Source: an uncultured Aquimarina sp. (GTDB lineage: Bacteria; Bacteroidota; Bacteroidia; Flavobacteriales; Flavobacteriaceae). From it: a stretch of DNA of 64,000 bases. The translations under genes and the position numbers were made by a program. The stretch covers positions 124,001-188,000 of the forward strand of contig CANMSL010000008.1 in assembly GCA_947500505.1 (NCBI GenBank), written 5' to 3'. The notes beneath the pieces are model-generated. The model saw only the letters and a list, made by a program, of their open reading frames with translations. It was not told the origin of the DNA and made no database searches. This document shows positions 28,373-36,340 of the stretch, piece by piece; the first letter of the stretch is position 1; the number at the start of each line of letters is the position of its first letter.

Positions 28373-30256
28373 ATGAAAGTGTCAAAAATAGAAAAACGCT
28401 ATAAAGCTAAAATTCCGCAAAATATAATTGATTTCTTTAGCGACGAAACCTATAAAAATTACAACAATAAGATCACCCCAACTCCAAGCTATGAGGTGTT
28501 CAAAATTATTTTTAACCTTGATATTGATCTCGAAGATCATTTACTGGATATTTCGAGCTCTCCAAAACAATGGATTAGAAAAAATCCCGGACATATCCCC
28601 ATAGCACATATCGATTTTAAAGACGAAAATGCATGGGAAAAGTGGAATGCTGCCGATGGGAAAGAATTCTTTGCAGTAGATACCCAAAGTAAAAAAGGAG
28701 CTATCTATCTCCATCAAGAATACGGAGACCCTTCTAAGATTGCAGGATCATTAGAAGAATTATTAAAAATGATAACTGCCAAACCTAAAGAAAAATATAC
28801 GCTCGAAGAGCAAGTAATGGCTATAGACAAAGCAAAAGACCTTTATGCCAATCAAGACCATGAAAAAGCAGTTAAAAAGTGCCAAGAAATAATCACCCGA
28901 TTAAATGATAAGGTAACCGATTCGTATTGGCATCGTGGTGATATTTATAAAATATGGGTTAATGCTTTAATGAAGTTAGATCAATATGAAGAGGCCTTGG
29001 ATATCTCTGATAGGATGGAATATAATGGAGATTATGCAACCCTTAAAGAAGCAGAGATTTATGGATGTTACTTAGATAACATCCTTTTAGCAATGAAATT
29101 GATTGATCCCTTTATTAAGGATCCTGAAGAACTCATAGATGAGCAGATGAACTACGATTTACCCAAAATATTAGGGTATTTGTACTTAAAACAGAATCAA
29201 CTAGACAAAGCTAGAGAGCAATATCAAACCTTAGCACAAAATATAAAGTTTAATACTGCAAAAAAACAAGCAGTACTTTTGCAAATTGCCATGCTACCAG
29301 AGGCACAAGAATTTTTGGGCTGGTTTATCGAAACTCCTGTAGACGATACTCTGATGAAGCAGTATGAAGAAACATGGAATACTTACCCTGAAGGGTTCAA
29401 GTTAACACTTATTGATTCTTTGGATTTTGACAGCACCATTAACAGAGACCAGTTACCGTCCATTTTTTCACTACAAAAAATAGCATTAATCACCAAGGAA
29501 CCTGACACCATCACAGAGTTCCCTGATATGACATTGTTTACTCATTTAAAAGAGGTTGAAATTGTAGTAAAAAACGATCTGGATATTGCCAATCTAATAT
29601 CATTACCTTCTCTGGAGGTTTTGAAATTATTTGTTCAAGAGGAAAACAGCATTGAAAATATTGAGACACTGAAACAATTGAAAAGGGTTAATGAACTCAC
29701 CATTAGAGGTGCTAACGCACGAAGCATAAAACGAGAGATGTTACCCCCTAATTTGCAAAAAATTAATCTTAGTGGAGGTACAACAAGCGTAGATTTCGAA
29801 CATCCTGGATGGAAAACCATAAAACATATTGAGTTTTACAACCCAAATATTAAAGAAAGTATTGTTATTAAAGATCTTCCTGAGCTAGAATCTATTGAGA
29901 TTTCTGGTTGTATTTCACGAAGTTTTGAAGCCAAAAATCTTCCCGAATTAAAAGAATTAATCTTTGAAACGAGTCTTGGGATTGACGAGCATGTAAATGA
30001 AATATCTATTGATAATCTGCCTAAACTTAAAAAAATTAACTTGTCAGGAACCAACATATTTGACATTTCATTTTTGAAAGAGATGACCACTTTAAAAAGA
30101 ATAAAACACGATCCATTTTTACCAGATGAAGATATTACTGGATTAACCCAATTAAAAGATTTACCTAATCTTAAAAAAATTAAAGGAAAAGATAATTTTG
30201 ACAAGGACGAAGTACAAAAATTTGAAAAACTAAGGCCTGACGTAAAACTAAATTAG
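28373..30256 (+). CDS. SUKH-like/TPR/leucine-rich protein, copy 2
   Basis: A 627-residue collinear twin of the preceding gene. DNA over the first about 575 nt is almost identical (few silent or conservative changes), residues about 193-365 and the C-terminal 140 are clearly diverged, and the block around 370-485 is again near identical. No insertions or deletions are needed to align the pair. This mosaic means a tandem duplication with block-wise divergence or gene conversion. Domain order is the same (SUKH-like, TPR-like, leucine-rich). It shares a transcript with copy 1 (21-nt gap). Confidence 0.7.
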   Translation: MKVSKIEKRYKAKIPQNIIDFFSDETYKNYNNKITPTPSYEVFKIIFNLDIDLEDHLLDISSSPKQWIRKNPGHIPIAHIDFKDENAWEKWNAADGKEFFAVDTQSKKGAIYLHQEYGDPSKIAGSLEELLKMITAKPKEKYTLEEQVMAIDKAKDLYANQDHEKAVKKCQEIITRLNDKVTDSYWHRGDIYKIWVNALMKLDQYEEALDISDRMEYNGDYATLKEAEIYGCYLDNILLAMKLIDPFIKDPEELIDEQMNYDLPKILGYLYLKQNQLDKAREQYQTLAQNIKFNTAKKQAVLLQIAMLPEAQEFLGWFIETPVDDTLMKQYEETWNTYPEGFKLTLIDSLDFDSTINRDQLPSIFSLQKIALITKEPDTITEFPDMTLFTHLKEVEIVVKNDLDIANLISLPSLEVLKLFVQEENSIENIETLKQLKRVNELTIRGANARSIKREMLPPNLQKINLSGGTTSVDFEHPGWKTIKHIEFYNPNIKESIVIKDLPELESIEISGCISRSFEAKNLPELKELIFETSLGIDEHVNEISIDNLPKLKKINLSGTNIFDISFLKEMTTLKRIKHDPFLPDEDITGLTQLKDLPNLKKIKGKDNFDKDEVQKFEKLRPDVKLN

Positions 30257-30700
30257 AAAACCCTTGAAGAAACCATTTGTTAACGGTAAACAAATAAGGT
30301 GTCGGATAGTTAGGTTTGTCAAAAAAAACAGTTCTTAAAAATGATAAAACATCTGTTGCTTTTAACACTTGTAATCCTATTCTATTTATAATGAAAAACA
30401 ATATTAATTCTAAAATCAAATACAAAAATGCTCAAATGTTTCAAAACCATACAATTATGTTTCTTGCTACTTAATAGTATTATATTCAGAATTGATAATC
30501 ACAGCTTACATGTTTCTTGATTTTTGAAACGTATCTTAAAGCATATGAAACATTTGTAGAAGTAATTACTGATAATAGTAATTACATTTATACCATTAAA
30601 AAGCGTTAGCATTAAAAATAATCTTGCAAGAACGGACAGCTATCTCGAATGTCTTAAAATAATCGGGAACATAAATTACTTATCTTAAAATCTATTTATT
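30257..30700. other. Region upstream of the double-glycine peptide genes
   Basis: 444 nt with no convincing gene. A tiny frame near 30340 (MIKHLLLLTLVILFYL) looks like the start of a signal peptide with the rest lost. No clear Bacteroidota promoter was found, and no ribosome-binding site precedes the first peptide gene. Confidence 0.35.
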
Positions 30701-30886
30701 ATGTTAAGAAATCTTTTAAGCATTAATGGAATTGAAAAATTAAACAAAAAAGAACAAAAGCAAATAGCTGGAGGAGGTTCTATTAATGGATGCTGGCAAC
30801 AAGGCAGATTATGTTGTTTTCCTAGTCCTGGCCCTTTTAATTGTGAACCTGGTATATGTAAAGGTGATAAATGTTTATTCTTTTAA
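30701..30886 (+). CDS. Double-glycine-leader six-cysteine peptide, copy 1
   Basis: 61 residues. A leader of about 26 residues (MLRNLLSINGIEKLNKKEQK, then QIAGG) carries the Bacteroidota peptide-precursor pattern L-x-K-x-E-Q-K-x-I-x-G-G. The core after GG has six cysteines in C-x6-CC-x8-C-x4-C-x4-C. Leader type predicts export with GG cleavage by a C39-peptidase transporter. No Ser/Thr-rich lanthipeptide core is seen, so disulfide bonds are the more likely cross-links. Twin gene follows 11 nt later; no transporter or modifying enzyme is adjacent. A secreted bacteriocin, signal or defensin-like peptide is possible. Confidence 0.7.
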   Translation: MLRNLLSINGIEKLNKKEQKQIAGGGSINGCWQQGRLCCFPSPGPFNCEPGICKGDKCLFF

Positions 30887-30897
30887 AAATTTTAATT

Positions 30898-31083
30898 ATG
30901 TTAAAAAGTATTAAAGAAATATCTAATATTCAATTATTGAATAAAAATCAGCAAAAAGTCATTAAAGGGGGTATCGGATGTTTTCAAAACCTAGGGATTT
31001 GTTGCCTTAGGATAACCTTGGCTGTCGAAATATGTGGTCCAGGTATATGCTCAAACGATGGAATGAGATGCGAGAATGGTTAA
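30898..31083 (+). CDS. Double-glycine-leader six-cysteine peptide, copy 2
   Basis: 61 residues from ATG 30898 (a longer frame starts earlier inside gene 1 but the leader homology starts here). The leader MLKSIKEISNIQLLNKNQQK, then VIKGG, parallels copy 1. The core has the same cysteine framework, C-x6-CC-x9-C-x4-C-x6-C, while other residues differ, so the fold rather than the sequence is conserved. Both cores share the motif G-P/E-x-G-I-C before the last cysteine. The pair is a tandem duplicate; a terminator-like hairpin follows. Confidence 0.7.
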   Translation: MLKSIKEISNIQLLNKNQQKVIKGGIGCFQNLGICCLRITLAVEICGPGICSNDGMRCENG

Positions 31084-31132
31084 TTGACTTAACCTCATTT
31101 ACACCACGTAAATGTTTCAAATTGAATCACAC

Positions 31133-31161
31133 TAAAAGCTGTCTATAATTAGGCAGCTTTA
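31133..31161. terminator. Terminator-like hairpin after the peptide pair
   Basis: TAAAGCTGTCTA pairs with TAGGCAGCTTTA (one G-T pair) around a TAAT loop. The T tract is weak on both strands. It would separate the peptide genes from the convergent AraC-BLUF gene. Confidence 0.5.
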
Positions 31162-31367
31162 GATTCTTATTCGATATTTGTACTTTTAGAAAAAACTAAT
31201 TTCTTTTATACCCACGCATATCGATAGTTGCAAAAGGCTTTAAAGAAAGTAGTGAAATTGTTATTTTGATAAATTCAAACAGGATCGATCACCCCCTATT
31301 CTATAGATGAATTACGAAACGTCCTCTAAGTTTGAATTAAATTTTAGGTAAATCCCAAATCTTCCCA

Positions 31368-32780
31368 TTAAAGCTGTTTTTTTACTTTTCTCCAGAATTT
31401 ATTAGAATCAGAATGTGGATTCAGATCTTCTATTAATAAGTAATCCAATTCAGTATCTGCTTCTTTAACACCTATTTTATTTTGTTCACTAACCCGAATC
31501 AATGCCATACTCCATTCCTGAAATTTTCTTGACTCCCTTAGTCCCTGCCAGGTTATCTTAATTTCCCTATGTCGCTTATCTTCTTTTATATCATCAAATA
31601 TCTCTAGCACCCTGCTCTTTCGACCTTCCAAAATCTGTAGAAAATTTTTATGATCGTAAATAAGACATCCTGTGATATTTAAGTCTTGGTTTTTCTTCCT
31701 GCTTTCTGAAATAATTGCATTAATTTCAGTATCATCGATATTTTCTGATGGTTTTGATATATATGAGAGTTCATACACTTGATAATTACTTTTATCTAAA
31801 CTTTTATATTCTGAAGGGCTTATTCCATACCGATTGCCAAAAGCCTTAGAAAAATAACTTCTACTGCTTATACCCAAGCCATATATAATTTCTGAAATCG
31901 TAAGGTCGGTGGTTTCTATAAGCTCTCTGGCACGTTCCATTCGAGCCATCAATGTAAATGTGTTTACAGTTACCCTGAAAAGTTGTTTAAAACCTGCTTG
32001 AAGCTTGGTTGGGTGAACTCCACTTCTTTTATATAATTCTGTGATTGTATGTTTTTGACCTAGATTGTTTTCTATGTAGTTTGCTATTTCCAGAATTTTT
32101 CGGATCTCGTTTGTATTTAGACTTTTTTCTTTGTTCACGGTAGCTATTTCTTCAAAACTTTGCAGTTGGGAAGCCAGGATTCCTAAAATTGCAGATTCAT
32201 TATACAACCGTCCTACTACTCCAGCTGTATCATTTTCTATAAGTCTTTTAGTATATTGGGCAGTCGAAGGTGATATGCTTCTATGGTCTGAAAATGAAGT
32301 CTTCTCCCTTATTTTATTTACATTATCCTTAAAATCCATACGTATAGGAAACCTGTCACTGTTACCTACATCAGGTTCCAAAAGGAAAATCATTACGATT
32401 TTCAGTTTTTCGTGTGCCGGAAATCCAGTAATATCCATTTTACGGTCATGACCTGCAAGTACAAAGCTTTGATGCGATGTCAACCTGTCGAAATTCTCAT
32501 CGCCTTCGAATTTCTGAAACATATATCCTTCTAAACAATAAATGCAATACACAGGATTAAAGGAAAACTCCGATCTTTCAAATTTAAGATCTTGGTAGAG
32601 GGTAATATCGTAAAGTATCGAAGAAATTCCTGAATATGTTTCGTAAGCTCTTATTTCACCCGAACCATATTCATTATTTAAATGTAGGGAGCAAGTTCCG
32701 TAATCTGAAGTGAATTCTCCATTGTACTTTTCTGAAAGATGCGCTACTGTCTCAATAACAGATTTATTGACTAATTTCAT
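31368..32780 (-). CDS. AraC-type transcription regulator fused to a BLUF blue-light sensor
   Basis: 470 residues. An N-terminal domain of about 215 residues of AraC-sensor type, an AraC DNA-binding domain (about 222-325; two helix-turn-helix motifs, ending ISSRSYFSKAFGNRYGISPSEY), and a C-terminal BLUF domain (about 336-430). The BLUF residues that bind FAD and drive the light cycle are all present at canonical spacing: Tyr340, Asn364, Gln382 (FLQILEG), Trp423 and Met425 (WSM). The protein should therefore read blue light through flavin and change DNA binding. It is convergent with the twin peptide genes, so these are one candidate target. Target promoters are not shown. Confidence 0.88.
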   Translation of the reverse strand: MKLVNKSVIETVAHLSEKYNGEFTSDYGTCSLHLNNEYGSGEIRAYETYSGISSILYDITLYQDLKFERSEFSFNPVYCIYCLEGYMFQKFEGDENFDRLTSHQSFVLAGHDRKMDITGFPAHEKLKIVMIFLLEPDVGNSDRFPIRMDFKDNVNKIREKTSFSDHRSISPSTAQYTKRLIENDTAGVVGRLYNESAILGILASQLQSFEEIATVNKEKSLNTNEIRKILEIANYIENNLGQKHTITELYKRSGVHPTKLQAGFKQLFRVTVNTFTLMARMERARELIETTDLTISEIIYGLGISSRSYFSKAFGNRYGISPSEYKSLDKSNYQVYELSYISKPSENIDDTEINAIISESRKKNQDLNITGCLIYDHKNFLQILEGRKSRVLEIFDDIKEDKRHREIKITWQGLRESRKFQEWSMALIRVSEQNKIGVKEADTELDYLLIEDLNPHSDSNKFWRKVKKQL

Positions 32781-33115
32781 TCAAATTGAAAATTTAATGT
32801 TTTAATTCTACTTTTAATATGAACCAATCTGTCAATTTAGAGTTAGTCTGATTGACTGTAGCTTAAGCTATTCGTTAATATGATTAAAGGGCATTGAAAA
32901 ACATAGGATTAAAATAGATTTTAACTTTAACTAATATAACTATTTTATATGTCATTAAAGATGATTTCCAATAAGTTAGTTTTATAATATCAACAAAAGA
33001 AATTAAAGAGTACTTTAATTAATCAGAATTTATAGTTCTCTAAGAATTAAAGTGAGAAATTTTACAAAGTTCTTATATTTTTCCTTCAGATTGGATCTGT
33101 AAATTAGACTCTAAA
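32781..33115. other. Intergenic region upstream of the AraC-BLUF gene
   Basis: 335 nt between two minus-strand genes: the promoter region of the AraC-BLUF gene and the 3' end of the bS21 paralogue transcript. AT-rich; I saw no long hairpin, repeat or small gene. Confidence 0.4.
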
Positions 33116-33313
33116 TTACAATTCACTATTTTCTCTTAGATATTTTTCTTTATACTGAGCTTTTTTCAATTGTTCTCTTTTTTGTGAAGACTTTTTCGTG
33201 TAATAGCTTCGCTCTCTTAGTTCTTGCAACTGTTTTACATTTCTATATTTTCTTTTATAACGCTTTAATGCCTTATCTATATTTTCTCCTTCTTTTACTT
33301 CTATTCTTAGCAT
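33116..33313 (-). CDS. rpsU: Ribosomal protein bS21 paralogue
   Basis: 65 residues with the bS21 signature: RIEVKEGENIDKALKRYKRKY, then the Arg/Lys-rich helix (KQLQELRERSYYTKKSSQKREQLKKAQYKEKYLREN). bS21 sits near the anti-Shine-Dalgarno end of 16S rRNA and in flavobacteria contributes to hiding it. The gene starts 12 nt after the RpoD-like sigma gene and has no Shine-Dalgarno sequence in range. A housekeeping rpsU normally sits elsewhere with other partners in flavobacteria, so this is probably an extra copy; the main copy is not in this window. Confidence 0.85.
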   Translation of the reverse strand: MLRIEVKEGENIDKALKRYKRKYRNVKQLQELRERSYYTKKSSQKREQLKKAQYKEKYLRENSEL

Positions 33314-33325
33314 GTTTTGGTTTTT

Positions 33326-34189
33326 TTATCCTAAATAAGTTTTTAATACTCTTGTTTCTGAAGATTTTCTTAAACGTTTAATTGCTCTATCTTTGATCTG
33401 TCTAACTCTTTCTCTAGTGAGATCAAATATTTCACCAATTTCGAAAAGACTTGTAGAATCAAATGATCCAATTCCATAATACAAACGAACAATATTCGCT
33501 TCTTTTTCAGTTAAGCGATCAAGCGCTTTATCCACATCAGATCTTAATGACTCTAACAATAATTTTTTGTCTGGACTAGTGGATTCTTTATTAGCTACTA
33601 GACTATAAAGATTAGATGTTTCTCCTTCCTTTATAGGAGCGTCCATTGATAAATTTTTACTGGCATTTCGAACAGATTCTTCTATATTATCAACAGTAAG
33701 ATCTAACTCCTTTGCTAATTCCTGATTACTAGGATACCGCTGATGTTTTTGTTCTAAAGAAGACATCGCTTTTTTAACTTTGCTAATTGTATTTATTCTA
33801 TTGAGTGGCAATCTTACCACTCTTGACTGTTCTGCGAGGGATTTTAAAATAGATTGTCTGATCCACCAAACCGCGTAAGAGATAAACTTAAATCCTCTGG
33901 TCTCATCGAAACGTTTAGCCGCTTTTACTAATCCAATATTTCCTTCATTAATAAGATCCGAAAGTTTCAAACCTTGATTTTGGTATTGCTTCGCTACAGA
34001 AATAACAAACCGCAGATTTGCGCTTACCAATTTGTCCAAAGCTTTTTTATCTCCCATTCTGATTTGTTGAGCCAATTCTACTTCTTCATCCGCAGTAATA
34101 AGTGGTAATTTAGATACATCCTGTAAATATTTCTCAAGCGATTTTGATTCTCGATTTGTAACCTGTTTAGTAATTTTTAATTGTCTCAT
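33326..34189 (-). CDS. RpoD-type group 2 sigma factor
   Basis: 287 residues, the length of Bacteroidota RpoD. Sigma region 1.2 (SLEKYLQDVSKLPLITADEE), region 2 (LRFVISVAKQYQNQGLKLSDLINEGNIGL, FISYAVWWIRQSIL), region 3 and region 4 (FEIGEIFDLTRERVRQIKDRAIKRL) are complete. Compared with RpoD as I know it, it diverges in regions 3-4, for example IGSFDSTSLFEIG for the usual GNQHPMTLEEIG and RERVRQ for REGVGQ in the recognition helix neighbourhood. This points to an alternative (group 2) sigma factor with altered -33 recognition, perhaps for stress. It is co-transcribed with the bS21 paralogue. Confidence 0.85.
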   Translation of the reverse strand: MRQLKITKQVTNRESKSLEKYLQDVSKLPLITADEEVELAQQIRMGDKKALDKLVSANLRFVISVAKQYQNQGLKLSDLINEGNIGLVKAAKRFDETRGFKFISYAVWWIRQSILKSLAEQSRVVRLPLNRINTISKVKKAMSSLEQKHQRYPSNQELAKELDLTVDNIEESVRNASKNLSMDAPIKEGETSNLYSLVANKESTSPDKKLLLESLRSDVDKALDRLTEKEANIVRLYYGIGSFDSTSLFEIGEIFDLTRERVRQIKDRAIKRLRKSSETRVLKTYLG

Positions 34190-34224
34190 TTTTTTTATTT
34201 TAAATTTATTTACAGAAAATCTTG

Positions 34225-34253
34225 CAATATTAAAACCTTAATAAATGGTCCAA
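34225..34253 (-). promoter_or_regulatory. Candidate promoter of the sigma/bS21 operon
   Basis: On the minus strand, TTG (34253-34251) is followed after 18 nt by TAATATTG (34232-34225), 7 of 8 matches to TAnnTTTG. It lies about 36 nt before the sigma gene ATG. Confidence 0.4.
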
Positions 34254-34935
34254 AATAAATTTTTTGGATTGCAAGCAACTAATTATCGGGGATCGAAAAA
34301 TTTTCTTTAAAGTCCGGTATATTTTATGATGTCTATCTCAAAGAATTATAGGAAATTGATTTTACTTTAAGAAGTAAAAAATTCCGTACAACAACTAAAT
34401 AGAATCTAAATTAATTACTTCTTATTCTATAGTTGATACCTGTGACTCTCGGGGATCAGAACACAAAAGAAATAAAAGATGTGTGTATTGAAAAAAATCT
34501 GTAAAAATTCGAGCATTCTATTTTATGGTTATACATATTAGTATAACTATTAGATGAAGTAACTTCTGTAGAGTATATGTTTTCTTTAAGAAACACTATA
34601 TTTTGAGGCATATATTAGACTTATTATTCTAATGAAAAGATTCTAAGAAAAGCTTAAAAACTAAGGATTTTTGTAAATATACTAAAAAATAGTTTCTATA
34701 GAAACTATTTTGTCGAGAAAATAAAATTAGCCAAGTGCATGCTTACTTTCAGAGTTTACTATAATGGTAATAGTATATTTCTGATAAAACTTCGGTTATT
34801 GGTCTGACAAGCCCGTAGTTATTTCAGTTTTCTAACCCCTAATTAATAGATCTTTCTAACTTGTATATTGTAAGTTTATTTTGCACAAATTATCAAAGGA
34901 TCTGAATTCTTTCCTGTCGAGGTCGTATCAAATGC
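34254..34935. other. Long non-coding stretch upstream of the sigma factor gene
   Basis: About 680 nt, AT-rich, no gene. The only clear structure is a 26-bp perfect palindrome at 34686-34711. The regulatory input of the sigma/bS21 operon may lie here. Confidence 0.4.
34686..34711. promoter_or_regulatory. 26-bp perfect palindrome
   Basis: AAAATAGTTTCTA followed by TAGAAACTATTTT with no spacer: a perfect two-fold symmetric site, about 500 nt before the sigma gene start. It may be an operator for a dimeric regulator, or a terminator-like hairpin with A/T tails. Confidence 0.45.
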
Positions 34936-34964
34936 AAAAACCTACAATTACATTGCAGGTTTTT
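34936..34964 (-). terminator. Terminator of the His-heptad lipoprotein gene
   Basis: AAAAACCTACAA and TTGCAGGTTTTT form a stem with one mismatch and a TTACA loop; T tract in the minus direction, just after the stop of the gene at 35013-35519. Confidence 0.65.
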
Positions 34965-35012
34965 GGTTTTAGTACAGAAGAAATTTAAAAAACTAATATA
35001 ACGAACAATTGA

Positions 35013-35519
35013 CTATTGATTAGATTCAGTATCGTTAGTTTTCTCTTGATCTTCCTGGATCATTTTTTGATCTTCTTCCTTAATACGTTCGTGCTCTGAG
35101 GCTAATTGCTGGTGCTCTTTTTCCATTTCCTGATGAGCAGCTTTCACGGTTTCGTGCTCAGATTTCATTTCTTCTAGAGTGATCTCTCCTGCCCTGTGCT
35201 TTTTTTCTAATTCAGCATGCTTTTCAATTAATGCTTGATGTTTCTCAATAAGCTGACTGTGTTTTGCCAACATTTGTTGATGTTTTTGTTCAGTAAGCAG
35301 ATGGATAGAGTCGTTTTCTATACTTTTATGTGCTTCCATCATTTGCTTATGATCATCCTTCATTGCATCGTGCTCTGATTGCATCTTTTGATGTGATTCT
35401 TCCATATCGGAGTGTTCTGACACCATTGCTTTATGCTCAGGTGATTCAGCTGGATTTTGTTTACAAGAAAAGAAGAACAGTACTATGACAGGTACCATTA
35501 ATTTACTAAGTGTTTTCAT
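35013..35519 (-). CDS. Lipoprotein coiled coil with histidine heptads
   Basis: 168 residues. Signal peptide with lipobox-like FFFSC (Cys19), so a lipid-anchored envelope protein. The mature part is one long helix: about 15 heptads of the form H-x-x-M/L/V/I-x-x-x, in three runs (for example HSDMEESHQKMQSEH; HQALIEKHAELEKKH; HQEMEKEHQQLASEH). Histidine occupies one core position and Met/Leu the other, while Glu and Lys fill the outside. Such a His-lined core could be pH- or metal-sensitive. Methionines are concentrated in the first run, which would suit Cu/Ag binding. Function is not known; it lies near other envelope-stress-like genes. Confidence 0.7.
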   Translation of the reverse strand: MKTLSKLMVPVIVLFFFSCKQNPAESPEHKAMVSEHSDMEESHQKMQSEHDAMKDDHKQMMEAHKSIENDSIHLLTEQKHQQMLAKHSQLIEKHQALIEKHAELEKKHRAGEITLEEMKSEHETVKAAHQEMEKEHQQLASEHERIKEEDQKMIQEDQEKTNDTESNQ

Positions 35520-35760
35520 GATTTTGGTTAATTAAATTTATATTTCAAATATATAAAACTAATATTTTGATTGATTATTTTCTAATCTTTGATAAGAATT
35601 CGATCAAAACTCATAAAAACCTATCATAGCTATGTTCCCATCAGATACAACGTAAGATATATTTTTACTATTATAGTTTAAAAACTTATAAAATAATGGC
35701 AAAAAATTCCATTCCGTCCTATCATTTCTTAAACCGGCCTAGATCACAACTTATAAAATA

Positions 35761-35972
35761 ACCCCGTTGTGCATTTTGATTTTTTTATTCAAAATTCGTC
35801 GATTCGAGTGCTTCGACTAAAATATAAAGTGTATACTCCAAAGGCGTACAGGTCGAGAATAGGATTTCGAATCAAAAAAAGCTATTCTCGATACAATTTT
35901 CCTTCATTTTATTTTGGAAAATTACTCGAATTGACGCTTTTTTTAACATTTCTTTCAAAATGCACAACAGGT
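35761..35972. mobile_element. MITE with 14-bp perfect terminal inverted repeats
   Basis: The ends GTTGTGCATTTTGA (35766-35779) and TCAAAATGCACAAC (35955-35968) are perfect inverted repeats, and outer ACC.../...GGT bases extend them to 35761 and 35972. The flanks carry AAAATA on both sides (35755-35760 and 35973-35978) as a candidate target duplication. An internal stem (CGAGAATAG near 35852 / CTATTCTCG near 35882) folds the middle. At about 212 bp it has no room for a transposase, so it is a non-autonomous element. The ACC end and short duplication recall IS982-type ends; this is inference. Confidence 0.7.
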
Positions 35973-35994
35973 AAAATAAATACATATTAACTGT

Positions 35995-36297
35995 TTAATG
36001 TAGCTTTTTTACTTCTATAGAATCAATAATCTCATTTATTCTCTTTCTAATGGCTTTGCGATCTTCTGGATTGTCAACTTCTTCTAAGGCGTCTCTAAAA
36101 TCCTCCATCGCATCTTCAATATTTTTAGCCGCAGATCCTATATGATCTGATGCATCTTCGATATCATCTGCTCTATCTTCTAATTTTTCAGACTTATTTT
36201 CTAATTTAGTCTCTAGACGCTCAATATTATTCTCTTTACAAGAGACTAAAAGACCTAGACTCATGATTACCACAATGCTTAAAAACTGATTTTTCAT
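35995..36297 (-). CDS. Small acidic coiled-coil lipoprotein
   Basis: 100 residues with a lipobox LLVSC (Cys20). The mature part is a charged helix with heptad spacing (LETKLENKSEKLEDRADDIEDASDHI) and a shorter C-terminal helix (RKRINEIIDSIEVKK). It is an envelope lipoprotein of unknown role. It lies 95 nt after the PA2169-like gene in the same orientation, with a terminator between them, and just after the MITE. The overall look (lipoprotein with charged helix) matches the larger His-heptad protein 500 nt away, but the sequences are not alike. Confidence 0.65.
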   Translation of the reverse strand: MKNQFLSIVVIMSLGLLVSCKENNIERLETKLENKSEKLEDRADDIEDASDHIGSAAKNIEDAMEDFRDALEEVDNPEDRKAIRKRINEIIDSIEVKKLH

Positions 36298-36340
36298 TTG
36301 AATTATTTTTGTTAGTTACTTTCTTTTTTACTTTAAGACA

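Noticed and set aside
26468..30256. CRISPR-like or phage-like repeat reading of the twin genes
   Set aside because: The repetition is a whole-gene tandem duplication with intact coding frames, not a repeat-spacer array.
30340..30393. Tiny frame MIKHLLLLTLVILFYL before the double-glycine peptides
   Set aside because: Looks like a signal-peptide start but stops after 16 codons; probably a remnant or chance.
34190..35012. Possible tRNA or small RNA gene in the long gap
   Set aside because: No cloverleaf, CCA end or anticodon arm was found; only the palindrome and the terminator of the neighbouring gene.
35769..35990. 73-codon frame inside the MITE
   Set aside because: It spans the inverted-repeat element from end to end; the translation is low in information and has no match to any protein type.
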